Of a stretch of 64,000 nucleotides of DNA, positions 22,001-37,000 are shown piece by piece. How positions within the stretch are numbered: the first letter of the stretch is position 1; every line of letters begins with the position of its first letter. The stretch comes from Helicoverpa zea (lineage: Eukaryota > Arthropoda > Insecta > Lepidoptera > Noctuidae). The position numbers and the translations under genes are program-made. The stretch covers positions 9,610,001 to 9,674,000 of the forward strand of contig NC_061467.1 in the NCBI RefSeq assembly GCF_022581195.2. The letters run 5' to 3'. The notes below the pieces were generated by a model that was given only the letters and a program-made list of their open reading frames with translations, made no database searches and was not told where the DNA came from.

Positions 22001-25000
22001 TGCCGTCGCCTCCTTCTGCGAAGCAGTCATCGCTCAGCTCGAGAAGGAGGCGGCGGAACGTCAGAGAGTTCGCACCTCTCATCCCGGCCGCCGCGCTGGA
22101 CCAGGTAGACCACGGGCGCCGGGTGTCGCGAGATGACTCCCGGCCACCGTAGGCGTGGGTCTGTGGGCGGTGAGTTTGGGTGGCTCGCTCATGTCTATTT
22201 TTAGGCAACAGACCCGTGTCGGTGGCGCGCGTTGTTCCACGCGCTCCTCAAAGAGATGTCAGCAACCCCAGCGGGGTCCATCAGGGCCAAGGTCTGCCGG
22301 GGCTGAGGGATTGTTCGAAAGACCGCGGCCCTGGTACATAAAAGGCCTACGACAGAACACGACGGTTTTTAGTCAGTAAGAGTCTGACACCCTCACCGCT
22401 GCTAACCCACAGCGGGAGGGTGATGAAAAAAGGCAGAAGTCCTTCATAATTAATCCAAATCATGAGGCTGATTATTTAAGTGGTTTAATATTTAGTTTAT
22501 TTTAAGTCAATAACAATAAAAAAATTGAAATTAAATATGTTTGTATTACTTTGCCCAAAAGGTCACGGGCAATATGTATAGTGCCCGGTCAATTTGGTTA
22601 TTTGAATAATTATTATCAAATTGCGCTCTCATATTGGGCATTTTTCATAATGACCGGGCATTATGTATACTGCCCAATTTATCACTTGGTCCATAACATA
22701 TATACAGTATATAAAGAAGTACATTTTGACATGAACTTCCGATTACAAATTATAGCCAATTTGTTTCTAAGCACGAACGTTATTTTCTGAGTTTATAATT
22801 TTAATTTTATACCTGGACATAATAATATGGTGTACCTAAATTTTCTTTAGCATTCTTCAACAAAACCTTGAAAAATTCATAGCATATTGATTTTCTTAAG
22901 CTTATGTCCGCTAGTTTCTAAAATAAAGACTATTACTACTGAAGAAGTTTTTGTGCTAATTCTGATAGAACACTCTTAATATAACTGTAATCTTCTTTCA
23001 AAGGAAAGTCAGATATAGTCAAGTCTACCAAGAAGGCATTCAAACGAACTGGACAATCTAGGTAAATTATATTATTAAGCTGAAGAGTTTTTCTGTTTGC
23101 TTAAACGCGATTATCTCAAGAACTATTGGTCCAATTTGAAAAATTGCAAAGAAGTTCCTACAAAAAACGGGGTAGACCACTGACTAGTTTTATATTCTGG
23201 CTTGTCAGCAGCAATGCGGAACAAAAAAGGTACCTCGGGAACTGCTATTTAAAAGTGTATAACCCTTCCTAGCTTTTGTGTAAAAATAAAGCTAATTGAG
23301 CCTATCCTTCTTCCTAATCACTGGGGAGTTAATTAACCAGAAAAAGTTTTCATTATACTAAATTAATTTAAAATGATGACCTTCCATTGTGGTATTACAT
23401 AAAGGAGAAAGTTTTTTGATGCAATGATTAAATACTATAGTTACAATTAAGATTATATAAAAAATAAAAAAAGGAATGAAATGCATGCGAAATTCATATC
23501 TAGGTATATTTGTGATATTTATATTTATTTGCGTTTAATCCTGATCGCGTAACACATTGGTAGATAACTTACTTTGGCCTTTTCTAAAGCCTTCTTTGAA
23601 AGCTGAAATTTGAACATCTTTGGCAGACGATACGGGTAGTCAGAACCCAATAAGTCTGACAACCAGTCTTGCGTTTTAGAGTATTGGGTTGCCAGAGTAA
23701 CTCGGTTGAGGAGGTTAGATAGACAGTCGCTACTTGTAAAGCACTGGTACTCAGCTGCATCATGCTCTTGCCAACATATTCGGGAAAAGGCTAGACCTTA
23801 AATACCAGTATTTTGTGTGCATCTGTCACACAAAAGCTAATCTTTAAATACACAGAAATTTTGACCGTAACAACGTCTAATCTTCCCTTTGGTGTTCAAA
23901 ATGTAGCTTGGACAGTGGAGCATAATTGGGACATTTTAGCTTATGCAAAAGCTACGTTCAGTGAGAATAATACTGCTGGCATTCGCGTTGCATACTAATG
24001 CAGCTATGGACATAGTGTTGAGTAGCTTTTGTCCACAATTTTGGTGGCATCCCGTGGGACCTTCTTTGAGTATCCGAATAAAAGTAGAAGGGACAAAAGT
24101 TTTTATTTCAAATAGGCCATTGTAGTAGTGCAATTACTAAGTATGTTGTAAGTAATTTGTTTCTCTTAAAAAATCAGACCCTAGTTGCATTAACTTACAG
24201 ATAAAAGCCTTCTTCTCGACAAATGGACCATCTATCACTGAAATAATTAGAAATCAAACTAGTAGTTCCTGAGATTATTGCATACAACCTTACGAATAAA
24301 CTTACTAGCTTGTAGTATAAGGAAAAGACATAGGTATAGTATAGGTACATACCTATGCAGAAGTCAGACAATTTATGAAGGTTGTACATTTTGGCACGGT
24401 CAGCTCACTGTCCAAGCAACTTATGATGCTTTTAGCAACAATTTGCAAATTAACTGTTTCGTAATCAAAGGCATTATAAAGTGCGAATCTTGGCTGCATA
24501 GTAGGGGAGTTTGTGCCAAGATCTTTGGTGAAAAAAGGGACAATCTTAGTTGCCAGCTTGTTCGACAGTAAGGCATTTGCTGTGCCAAATGTCAGGCCAT
24601 GCCAATTGTACGAGTAATTGAACTGTAGCCGAAAATTGTACCTATTTATTTAATTGTAAAATAGCAATGCTTTATGTATTTTAGGAGTATTTTATGTTCA
24701 ACGTATTGAAGCGATTTTGGATATTCCTTTACTCATATAAAGGAAATTAGAACAAAAAGTTTTTTTTTTAATTATTGTTGTCATTCATTTGAAATCCTTT
24801 TATTTCTACAAAATTAAAAAGTAGACTTCCCATCAAAATCATCAGTTATTTTTTCTATTAATACTTACGTTCTGATTTTCAGCCCAATTAATTAAATGAT
24901 TTGAATATTTTTTTACTGCAGTATAATTGTAGTCCATTCGACTTTCAATTTCAAACATCCATTCCTAGAACTGTCCACACATCCAATCAACCGATCCCCT

Positions 25001-28000
25001 AGCAAAACAGAGCAAATAGCACAGTAGTAGGTAAATACAGTAGCAATTAATCATATTTCCCTTCATATCTCGACGGTATATAATCCGTTTAATCTAGACA
25101 ATCCTGAGCTCAAAGCTTTCGCTTCATAAACAGTAGTTTATCTTTGCACAGTTAATTATACTGCAATATGTAGTGGGTAATATGGCTAGGTTCAGATAAG
25201 AGTTATTTGTAGTTGCTGTTTAACCTGACTTTACTCGCATCTATCAGAAAATCGATATTATCAAATATGCGTCTACACGGTGCATGTAGCTAGAGCAAGT
25301 TAACATGCGCAAGTGACAAGTGACAAGAGCACACGAGTGGGTATTTTGCTTTGGTACATGCGCGAGTCGCTTGATCCGCACGTTTTTAAAGTGCATTCAA
25401 AAACTTCTAAAAAATCAGATTTTGACGAAACTATAATGGCTACATACGATCCACTTTTTATTCGGGTGTCAGAAGTATTTCTCTAGGCAAAAGCGGGTAA
25501 AACAGAGTGGAAAAATTAGCTGTCTATTTGTGTGCCTATAATATTACTACCAAAAGGCGGTTGAATAAATACTGAACATTCCATTGATGATAAAATCGAT
25601 AAGGTTATTCAAACATAGCACAGACAGAAGACTAATCTATGACCGAAAGAAAAGTGATAAAAACAAAAGACTGCATCAATCACTCGATTAGCCGCAGCCG
25701 ATGTTTAATTGAGCGAAACGGACTTCGAAATGTGATTTACTGGTAACTTGAATACTGATTTCTTATTTTTGAAATATTTTTCTCAAAACATCCAATAAGT
25801 TTTTCTATGATGTCTTTTGACCCTAGATTTTTTGTGTCTTTTCAAGGGTATTTGATAACGATATAAGGACTAACTTTTCCAGTTTTTAAATGCTGTTAAA
25901 AAGATAGTTCATAATCCATTTAATTATAATGAATTGTTCGATTTCTCTCGGATCAGCGTTTACTCGGGAAGAGTGTGGTTTTCCAACTGGGAAAGAATTT
26001 TTCAAATTGGTGCTCCAAAATATCCACGTGGCTATATTCGAGCGAGAAATAACACACTACCTAAGTAAATGATTATAGTACTGTCTAGTACACCTGGACG
26101 ATAAAACACTTATAACATGACACATCAAACAATAATATTTATTAAACCAACATTCCCATCAATCAACCTCTTGATACGTCAAACAAACGAACAAACAAAC
26201 GATCTCACATAATAATTCAATAGGTTCTACTATGAAATAGGTACTAGATCAATATGTCTGTGACGTCACTGATCGATGGTCAGACATATTTTATAGGTAA
26301 GTAAGGGCATTACCATGGTGATTAGTCAAAGAGAAATGACTGACAACGGTGTCCAGTCAAAAAAGATGGTAGTAATTATATAATAGCTTATTTGTCAAAA
26401 AATATAGTCGAAAGTAAAATAACTTATGGGTGCTTTTAAAACAAACGGGCGAAGCTTGTTCTATCCCCATTAACCTATTAAATATTTTAGAAAGAAAAAC
26501 AAAATAATGTTCTGCGTCTGTCCACATATAGGACTTGAAAAGGAAATACGCTTAAACGCTTAAAAATAAATTATCATAATCGAGCTAAAGTTCTTTATTC
26601 GTTTGGACCAAATGAATTATAATAATTGAAAAATTCCACCAAAAATATTCGCAAACTGAAAATGCATCGTGTCGACGCGAGTCCACTGCTATGCATGGAT
26701 TTGCACGCAAAAGTTGCCAGTTCGTGGAAATTTTAGGCTCATTATTTTTTTTCAACTCATTTTCGATTATATCGATTCATACCTATGACCAAAACGTCAA
26801 AATAAGTTAAATAAGGCCTTGATCCATATTCACTCATTACTGACCTACCATGATAGCCTACATCTACTTATAATTAGAAGTGTGTACGTGCGTAACTCAT
26901 CAAGTTAGGACAAGGTCGATATACATCCCATGGGTAGAATTGGGTAGTCGCTATCAATTAGTTTACAAGCTTCTCATATGGCCGATAGACATATAACGGT
27001 GTTCTACAATTTTAATTACACCTTATGTAAGGGCTAGTTCTGACAGCGGTTTCACTCGCAAAATATTATTGGAAGCGACTGCGTATCTGACCTCCACAAC
27101 CCCGGGCAACCCGATAGTCCTTGGTAAGACTGGTTGTCAGACTTTCTGGCTTCTGGCTATCGGTAAAGACTGACAAAGATATTCAGTTGACAGCCTAGAC
27201 CTACAGTTTATCGTGCTTTCCGAAATGAAGCTTACATCCACCATTGTTATCTAAATGAGCAGGTAGGTATAGTTATCGGCACGAATCTTGAGCTCTGACC
27301 TTCACCTGCGCAGAAATAATTTATTGGGTCCCTTTTGTGGTATGAAGTTAGGCGCGGGGGCGGGCTAAAGCGGTGATTGGCCCGCAGTGCATCGCGTCAT
27401 AGTCGTCACTCGGGATTGGTTCTTTGCTAATAAATCACTTCTGTGCAGATGTAGGTCAGAGCTCAAGATTCGTGCCGATAACTATACAGTTATAGTGGGC
27501 TTACAATAATGTTGGAAAATGAATGATGTATGAGATATGTATGTGTAGGCAGTGTTATCGCTGTTTTGAATAAATGGTTTTATAATTTATGTACAACATT
27601 AATTACAAACTTCAGGGCAAAATAAATCATACGTAATAAATTGTAAGGTTCTGATAATAATATTGAATTCAGTCATGAGTTAATAATTTAAATAGTCGGT
27701 CGGAGAATATATTATAAGCCTGTATTTATCAGAATGTTATAAGTATTTTTTATCATTTATTAATATATATTTTTTCTCGTCAGAAAAACTTTTAATTTCT
27801 TTACAATATGGTCAACATCTTCAAGCCATAGACCATGTCGACACAATTACAATGTTTTACTTGGAGCCCTAATCTTTCCACATTCAGACTACCCAAAGCT
27901 ATTCTAATTTCGTTTGTCCACCGCCCGGGGGCATCACATTAGCCTATTCAGGACCTTCGCTCAAAAACTCATTAACCCTTACCTGTGCGTGCCTTTCTAT

Positions 28001-31000
28001 GATGTGTATAGCCTTTAATGCTAGTTATCTAGGTATTGTATAAGTCTTTATGACTATAATCATGACAGTGCCCTAATTAGTGTAAAAAATTTGGATCAAC
28101 ATACTCTTCATTTTGACTCATAAGTACCTAATAAGAATTGCTTCATCAATAATACCCTTACTGGGATAAAATATAGCCTCTGTTACTTGGGAAGAGTCTC
28201 GCTTTCCAACAGTGAAAGAATTTTTCATATCGGTCCAGTAGTGTTTGAGTTTATCCATTACAAACGTTTTTTTCCTTTTTATAATATTAGTCTGGATTTG
28301 AATTTCTGGCATCTCGTCGTGACACATCCACGTTAAAATTATGACAATGTATTAGAATTTATCATCATCATCATCAGCCTATCGCAGTCCACTGCTGGAC
28401 ATAGGCCTCTCCAAGTGCACGCCACTGAGATCGATTTTCAGCTTCTCGCATCCAGCTCCTGCCAGCCGACTTGCGCAAGTCATCACTCCACCGTGCCTGA
28501 GGACGTCCTACACTACGTTTGCCGAGGCGTGGTCTCCACTCTAGAACTCGTTTACCCCAACGGTTATCGGTTCTTCGGCTAATAAGGCCAGCCCACTGCC
28601 ACTTCAGCTTGCTGATTCGGTGGGCTATGTCGATGACCTTGGTTCTCTGACGGATTACCTCATTTCTGATGCGATCCCTCAGAGAAATGCCGAGCATAGC
28701 CCTTTCCATAGCCCGCTGAGCGACTTTAAACTTGTGAACCAGCCGTACCGACAGTGTCCACGTTTCGGCTCCGTAAGTCATGACAGGTAGGACGCACTGA
28801 TTGAAGACTTTTTTCTTTAGGCACTGTGGGATCGACGATGTTAGGACTCGACGTAGCTTCCCAAATGCAGCCCAACCCAACTGAATTCTCCTATTCACCT
28901 CGTCCTCAAAGTTGTTTCTACCTAACTGCAATGTCTGCCCGAGGTATACATATTTCCGAACAACTTCGAGAACGGCGCCGTGTATCGCAATCGGTTCCGG
29001 TAGAACATGTTCATTGAACATGACCTTGGTTTCCGGTTAGAATTTATACTTTACCAAAATTACAATACCAAAAGCTTAAAGGACGATGGGCGTTTTGGTA
29101 CCCTGTCCAACAGTGTTGATTCTAGTACCATTGCGTAGGTCTTGGCAAGGCAAAAAATGTTTACTATGACGACTAGTCCCAAATCCTTGTCCATTTCGCG
29201 TGACATCGACTAATAGAATGTGTAATGTTCATAAATCATCAACGTAGATGTAGTTCTTAAATCGAACTGTATTTAATAAAAACTGGTAAAGTAACAAAAA
29301 CCAGGAATTAGGCCTTCTTAAAATGTTTGCCTACCCACTGCTTTAAAAAAAGACTGTGCAGACCTTTGCAGTTCACGCAGAACTAGGTTATGTATTTGAT
29401 GAAAGTCTTTCAGTATTTACAATCAATTAAGGTTGAAAAGTTAGGAGACGATGTTAACATAGTACATATTACGACTTAATCTTGCTCCTCAAGAGTTGCT
29501 GAGATAATGATGAATTTCTTCTTAAAAAAAGATGAATAGAAATGTTTTGAACTTTTGTCAAATCAGATGACGATTGTGTTTCCGTAGTATGACTCCATAG
29601 ACTATTACAACCTTTAGATTATAATAGAGTGTATCTCAAACAATGTAAGATGTCTATTAACTGAGTTTAAAATTATAACACTGACGACATAATATGCCTC
29701 TTAATGAATTTGCATATATGGATGACATACTTGTTTCTATGTCGATTCAATTTTTATCGTTACTCGGATCGGACAGCTAATTGAGGCAGGCCCCATAGTT
29801 TTCATTATTCTTCACGCAAATACCTTTCTAATGATATATCATACGTTACTGTTGGAGCGGGTACCAAATCCCATACAAAGTGCCCATTGTCCTTTAATAC
29901 CCTTAAATAAAATATTCCTGCAAACAACTGGACGCAAAGCGATAAAGATTAGCGCAGACTCTCGGGAGATCAGAAGCTACAAATAGCGTTACAAACCAAT
30001 TTGTTCGTTCATGTGTGCTCGAGTTTATTAACTGAGTTAATTGAAGCGCACACGAGCGGAATTGCGTTAAAATAACGCCGGGTTTATTACTTGACTGTAT
30101 GTTTTGACTTTGTATGTTGTTTATTGGGAACTGAAGATCAAAAATGTCATTAAGTTACGTTGTAGGGGAGATATTTACTTACATAAGAATGTATATTTTT
30201 GACTAGGACAAATTTAGTTAGATTAAAATGTCATAACTTTCCCCAAAACAGTATACCTAGTCTTTATTTGAGTTTTTTTGTTCACACTAGTTTTTCTCTC
30301 TCCACCCTCGTTCCGTAAAAACTTCGAGTACACCACTTGTAACCTTCTAAGGAACTTCGAGTAGGTACAGGGATAAATAAAATAGAGATATTATGTAAAC
30401 ACAAACAAAACATAAGGCCGCAATGTCTACAACTACGTATCTAATGTTAAGTATTCGTTTTTTTTGTATCAGTAGTGACGTTACGATTCAGAGCATACCA
30501 ATATAAGTAATAAACTTAGATCAATTAGCCAACCAGAGGCGAGACGAGAATAAATATGAGTGTGGGTCTTAAAAACTGTCTTAAAAACTAGTTTTTAAGA
30601 GTTCTGACTTTTAAGAGTTTCTGGGAGTTGGTAATTGATACACCCTTGCATCGAAGAGCATGAAAATATCGGTCCTGCGCCTGATCTTATAGAAAGTACA
30701 CAACACATGTCTGCGCAAATGCTTGTGGGCTTGTTGCTTATAATATGTCCTGTGCAGCTGGTTGATCTCTTTAAAGATTGATTGGCGAGGCAACGTAATA
30801 GATAGTCATACAGTTTTGATCACATTGTTACGCATGCACAGACACAAAATTTACAAAAACAAGCATAAACTTCACGCTTTCATGTATGCGAGAATGACAC
30901 CGCGGGCACGGTATATCGTCTCCAGTTGATAAAATGGTCTAAGATTATAACAAATCTATAAAATTTGCATTTCAAAAGTTCCGTACAAAAACAGTCACGA

Positions 31001-34000
31001 TACTGAATGTTACAGCTGATAGGTATGTGCTGAACCCAATATTTAAATGGATTCTATTTGAATATTCGATTTTGTATTCGTTGAATAAATATGTATGCAG
31101 GTATAAGATTATTGTAGATGTAAACTAGGTAGGTTAACTATAGTTCACGGAAATAATTTAGAATTTCTAATAAAACACAACACCCTTTCATACTTTTCTA
31201 TAAGCATGGTTATAGCAAAAATAAAATTAGGCACAAACCTCAAACCTAAGACTTAAGCGACTAAACTTTAGCGACACAAAACAATAAATAAAATTAAAAT
31301 AAATAAAGCAAAGTTTATTCAAATTGTACCTTTCGGTTAATACATGTAGATGATAGATGTAAAAAAAATATTATTTACTTAAACTCTTAATGCAAATAAA
31401 AATTGCTTTCACCTTCCTTCCCAACTGGTCACAAAGGTAGTAGTAGGTAAAGGTCTCACACAACCCGACAATCCATTCAAGCGACACAAGCCATAAATCG
31501 CATCGTCCAACGGCAGGCAAGCATTCATATCGCGTGACATACAAACACGGATTCCGATCGGTCACCAATGATTGATCACACAGACATAGCAGGGTTGTTT
31601 GCATTCTATTGGTAAGACGTGAAAAGGGGATTCTTGACTTGTTAATGATTTAATACTGTGAGTGATAAGGCTTTAAGTGAAGGTTACGCAAGGTAGGATT
31701 TTTAGCTTTCTTTCAAACAGCTAGATCAGAGTGTGTTGTAAATCAGAAACCGGTACTAACTCTTTCAGTTATTGCTTGTTACAAACATCTGGTAACCTAT
31801 TCTGAATTTGCAATAAACTTGTAGATAGGTATATGCTGGCTATTCCCAACTCAATGTGTGCATTTACACTAAAATACATTTTAATGAATTTCCTATACAT
31901 ATTAGCTATACATACCGCATAGGTATTTTAAACCCCCGAATGTTTTTTACCAATTCTAACATCTCGAATGCTGACTCTTAAAATAGTATTCGATGTTCTA
32001 AAAAATGTCATTCTTAACTTACAATTCGCTAAATCACTAACATAAAAATCTTCTCACACAAACAAGCCTAAAGTTAGAAGAAAATTTGTCAACTCTTAGA
32101 ACCAACTGAGCGCGATCGTGATTTTTAAGCAGGTCATTATACTTACAACGTATACTTGTCGTAATTGACGCGAGGGCGTTCTCGGAATTTATCGCTTCAC
32201 GCTTTCCTATTGAGCGGAAAATCTTGGCGCGTTGTGTTACACTGGTACTTATAAAATGTAGGTCTGTGGTCCGTATAAAATAGGTAGGAGGTGTGTTACA
32301 GACTTGATATTTATAATGTAGGTAAGTACCAAAATAGGTGGGTAATATTCTGTATATAGAGAGCTTGTTTCTAAGTAGCCGTACGAGTCGATCGATTATA
32401 AGGTTAATCAACGCTTGGTGTGGTCGGTCCCTGGATGGGTAACTGGTGTCACGATGACGAGTTCCTCCGTATTTTGGAAGGTACGCTAAAGTGAGTCTTG
32501 GCTGTCATTTGAACATCTGTGGCAGTCGGTACCAGTAGTTGGAATGCAGAAAGTTTGACAAGTCCTACCAAGGGGTATCGGATAGCCCAAGTAATTAGGT
32601 TGTTGAGGTCTCATAAAACACTGGTCCTCAGCTGCATCTGACTAGACTGGAAGCCGATCCCAATATTGATGAAAAAATGCTAGACATGTGATAAAATGAT
32701 TGGTATTGGTACATGAGAACCTTAAGAAACTATATGCAATGTATCTTTGTAAAGACTATCTTTTCCAAACTGCCATTTGAAACAACATTTACGGCGACAT
32801 AGCAGTAAAAATGCACTTTACATTTCACACTATTAAAGTGGAGCTACATAAAGATTATACTGAACTACTTAGTACTCTAGAAAACTCATAAAACACAAAC
32901 AAAGTCGCGTTTATAACTGCTGTTCTGAAGAACTATACGACGCACGTAAGTTGGCAGTTTACGAATACTTATATCACATTTATTCACAACTGTTTTCTTT
33001 ATAAAGAAAACTGGCTCCGCTTGCAGTTTCCATTGCAACTAGTGTACTATTTTCCGTCCTCAGTTAAGAGTATCTTTATATGATGTTCTGATGATTAAGC
33101 TATGTTTCTATCAAGTTTCATCGAAGTGTACTCAATCGTCCCTTGAAGAAGTAACGAACATATGTACGCACAATTTAAAATTTTCGAGTTTTATTATGAA
33201 GGGTATTAGATATTGATATGGTTCTTTTTATACTTAAAACTAGGTTGGTATGGTACCCCAAGAATACATAAAACTCCATAGTCCTAACCATTGTTTTCAC
33301 TGTTTTTTTTAAGTCGAGTTCTCCTCTTTCTTCTCTTAGCACTTAGTTAAATACGGGCGTAAGACATCTTGGCTCTTAATATTAACAACGTGGTAACTTG
33401 CATCAACGTTTGCTATAAAGCTGCTCTTTCTGCTTAGACTTGCAAATCTGCGTACACTACAACGTGTCTTACTGATGAATATGCTAGATGCTGCACGTTG
33501 CTAAGATAGTATTGCATAAACTACGTGTATTTGTAAGAAGAAATACCTCTTATTTTGTTGGTTTCATAACGTTTAATTTGTATTATGCGAAAATAATACA
33601 GGACGCAATCTAAGAAAATGAAACTAAAATGGACTAATTAGACAACATAAACATTTGATAAATAAAAGGCAGGTCACTACCAGACAATTCTTTGGTGATT
33701 TTATATATTCAATAATTTTAAAAAAACGTGATAATTTAATTCGGTTACCATGTTTTAGTTTATAACAAGAATTTTAACACAGCTATTTATTCTAAAATGT
33801 TCTATCTGTTATTTGTTATTCTTTATAACGGATTTTTTATAATAAAAAGTAAATAATAAATAGTTATAATAAATAGTGACTTTTCAAGTTGCAAATCGGA
33901 TGCGTCAACCGTCTATCTCGTTTTCAATCGAAATGCTTTTAAGTAGCAAACCGTCAGAGTGGCGATATGATTCATCTCAGTGCACACAGAATCCGGTGGA

Positions 34001-37000
34001 GACGTCGAGCTATCTTACAACTGTACCTATAATATTCTGAATCAGATTCAAAATGTGTGGAAATGTTACAAATATTTAAGTGGTATATAATGAGATACAA
34101 TATATTTTTTGTATGGTAAATTCGGCGACTTTCGAAGGGTTAACTTATTTAGCGCTTTTCAGAAAAAAAAAGCACTGGGAATGTTCCTTACGATAATAAT
34201 TGATGTCATTGTTGAAATAGAAAACTTGTTGTTTGCAAAGAATGTATGTCTATAAAAAAGAATCGTCACAGAAGTGGTTGTTTTATATTATATAGCCGTT
34301 TTCCCGCGGTTTCACCCGCGTCCCGTGGGAGCTACTGCCCGCACCGGGATAAAATATAGCCTATGTTACTCGCAGATAATATAATAGCTTTCTAATGGTG
34401 AAAGAATATTTGAAATCGGTCCAGTAGTTTTTGAGTTTATCCATTACAACCAAACAAACAAACAAACAAAGTTTTCCTCTTTATAATATTAGTATAGACT
34501 AGATTTCGCTCGCGGCTTCGCCCGCGTGGTGTGTTGATAAAAAGTAGTCTATGCGTTATCTACTTACCAAATTTCAACCAAATCGGTCCTACCATTTTTG
34601 CGTGAAAGAATAACAAACACACATTCTCACAAACTTTCACATTTAAATATTATTACTAGGACTAGGACTAGGATTAGTAGGATATTAGTAGGATAGTAGG
34701 ATTGCTGACCATTACATCCATAACATGATTTATTGAAGTAAAAAATATAAACTTACCTAGCTACAGACATACACAAGAATGATCCTAATCCCAAAATTCC
34801 TAACCAAAAAATACACAAAAAAACGCAACATAAGCATCCCAGTTTTTCCCGTCAAAATACTTTGACGTTCAGGAATTTTTAATATGGCAACATTGTACTT
34901 ACCGATCTGTCTTCTGGCTCTAATTTTATGAGGACCATGTCGACCTCTCTTTGCTCGTAATGCCTCTTTTCTTTTCAACCAATGGCCCCCGGCAGCTGGG
35001 AACAAAATTAAAAAATATATATATATATACATGTTACTACAAATCGACACTATAATAGGTATAAGGTATACATAGGAACACAGTTGTTTGTGGACGTTGC
35101 GATCGGCGCTGTCGCTCCCACATAGGCCTTGTTAGTAATCAGCGCAAGTGCCAAAACCAAGCAACTTGACACGGATGCAGCTTAAATCATCTTTCATAGA
35201 TGTAAAAGGCCACTGATGATAGATAATAAAGAAGATTTTTTAATTTGTGTTTGAAGATTCTGAAACTACAAAACTGATTTGAAATCTTTCACTGTTGGAA
35301 ATCTTACTCTTCCCGAGTAACATAGGCTATATTTTATCCCGGTACGGGCAGCAGTTCTCACGGAACGCGGGTGAAACTGCGGGAAAGAGGCTAGTAAAAA
35401 ATAAAAACATCCAATTAGGCAAAAATCTTTAGAAACGTTTTTGTGCTAATAAATTCGTGAAGAATTATAATTATAATTCTATTGGCATTTATCAAAATAC
35501 CTTTAGAATTTTTCGTACGCAGTGAAAAAGTAGCCTTTATAACGAAGAGGACTAAAATGTCTTCAAAGATAACTTTGAATAGAGTACTGATTTATCCCTT
35601 TTATACCTTTCATATTTTTTTAATTTCTTAGATTTAAGATCTTAGAAAGATGGGAAAGTTTACTAACTGGAGAAGAACAGCCAAGCTTCGTGATAACTGG
35701 AGGATGATTGTAGAGGAGGCCAAGACCCACAAAGGGTTGTAGAGCCAACGGAAGTGAAGTGAAGTATTTTTTTTTAATTTTCAATATTTTTTACAGATGT
35801 TATTAAATTTTCCCTTATTCTTTTAATAATTTTCAGAGGGGTGAGAATTTGTTAGTCAGATTTTTGAACCCAAACGGAAAGTACAATATGTTCAATAGTA
35901 CACATCTATACGTACATATATTTTAAGGCTGAGGAGTTGGTTTACTTGCTTGAATGTGTCAATCTCTGGAACTACTGCTCCGATTTAGAAGTGATAGATT
36001 CCAGAGAGGAAGGAATTAGGCTACTGTTTATCCTAGTGCATGGAATAATTCCCACGGTATGTACGTCAAACCACTGTCAGAACTTTGTTATTAATTTTGT
36101 TACAGACTTTTTAAACTACCTCACTTACTGGTAAACTTAACTTGCAAGTAGAATAAACTTGTGTAGAATTGCTAATATAACCTTAGTTACCTAGGAATGT
36201 TCTAAACCGCAGTCAGGCTAAGTAAAGTACTAAGAACATCTTGCTCTGCGTTAGTTGAAAACTTAGGACTTTAGAACAACGGTAACTTGAAGTTTTTAGC
36301 TTAAACTTTGCATCTGATTTGCGTACTCATTGCGCATAATAAAACTGTTTGTGCAGTTGTCGTTTTGTAATTCATTGTTGCATTTGTAGGTTGTTGTCTT
36401 GTAACTGTCTTTTGTATAGTTATCGGCACGGATATTGAGCCCTGACCTTCACCTGCGCAGAAGCGATTTATTGGTTTATTGCCTTATGTGTACAGTGCGC
36501 AAAGCGATCCCCACTCTTCCGCCGAGAGCTCAATATCCGTGCCGATAACTATACACAATAATTGTGAGCTATTGGGTCTGCGCATACCTACTTTTGGTAG
36601 TATAGGAAAGTTAAATAGTTATGTTTTATCTGTCTTTCTGTGTACTAGTCTAAATATATTACGCACTCAAAAACCCACTCGTACCTGTTATATAATATTT
36701 TCATTTATTTTGTTTTAATTTTTACCACTAAAATTCCTCTGTATTTTTGACCACAAACTGCGCTATCACACAACAATTCATTACCACCACAGCTCTCTGA
36801 AAAACAACAAAAGCCGAGCTGCCAACGTCTAAAAAATGCAGCGTTACAAAAACCTACGTGGCTACAAAACCGCTGGCTTAGATCATCTAACCAACCGGAC
36901 CCGACAAGAGCACAAACCTCTATATGAACGCACACGTCCACCAGTACTCTACTTATGGGACTTTTTAGACAAATACATAGGTACTGAACACGGAAACAAT

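Larger units (their letters stand above)
21483..22698. mobile_element. MITE family 4 (TA target) carrying an R1-like insertion
   Basis: The inverted ends are TGTTATGGACCAARTGAT... and the complement at 22691-22698, flanked by TA (21481-21482 and 22699-22700). Sub-terminal GGGCATTAT/ATAATGCCC motifs recur near both ends. Without the 625-bp retroelement and its duplication the element is about 590 bp and non-coding. Confidence 0.75.

Noticed and set aside
22155..22379. Second ORF in the R1-like insert
   Set aside because: It lies in the 3' UTR shared with 61321-61499 and is not conserved as a frame.
24278..24571. 97-codon plus-strand ORF as a host exon
   Set aside because: The middle looks mildly coding, but the start lies in a repeat and no acceptor or donor fits.
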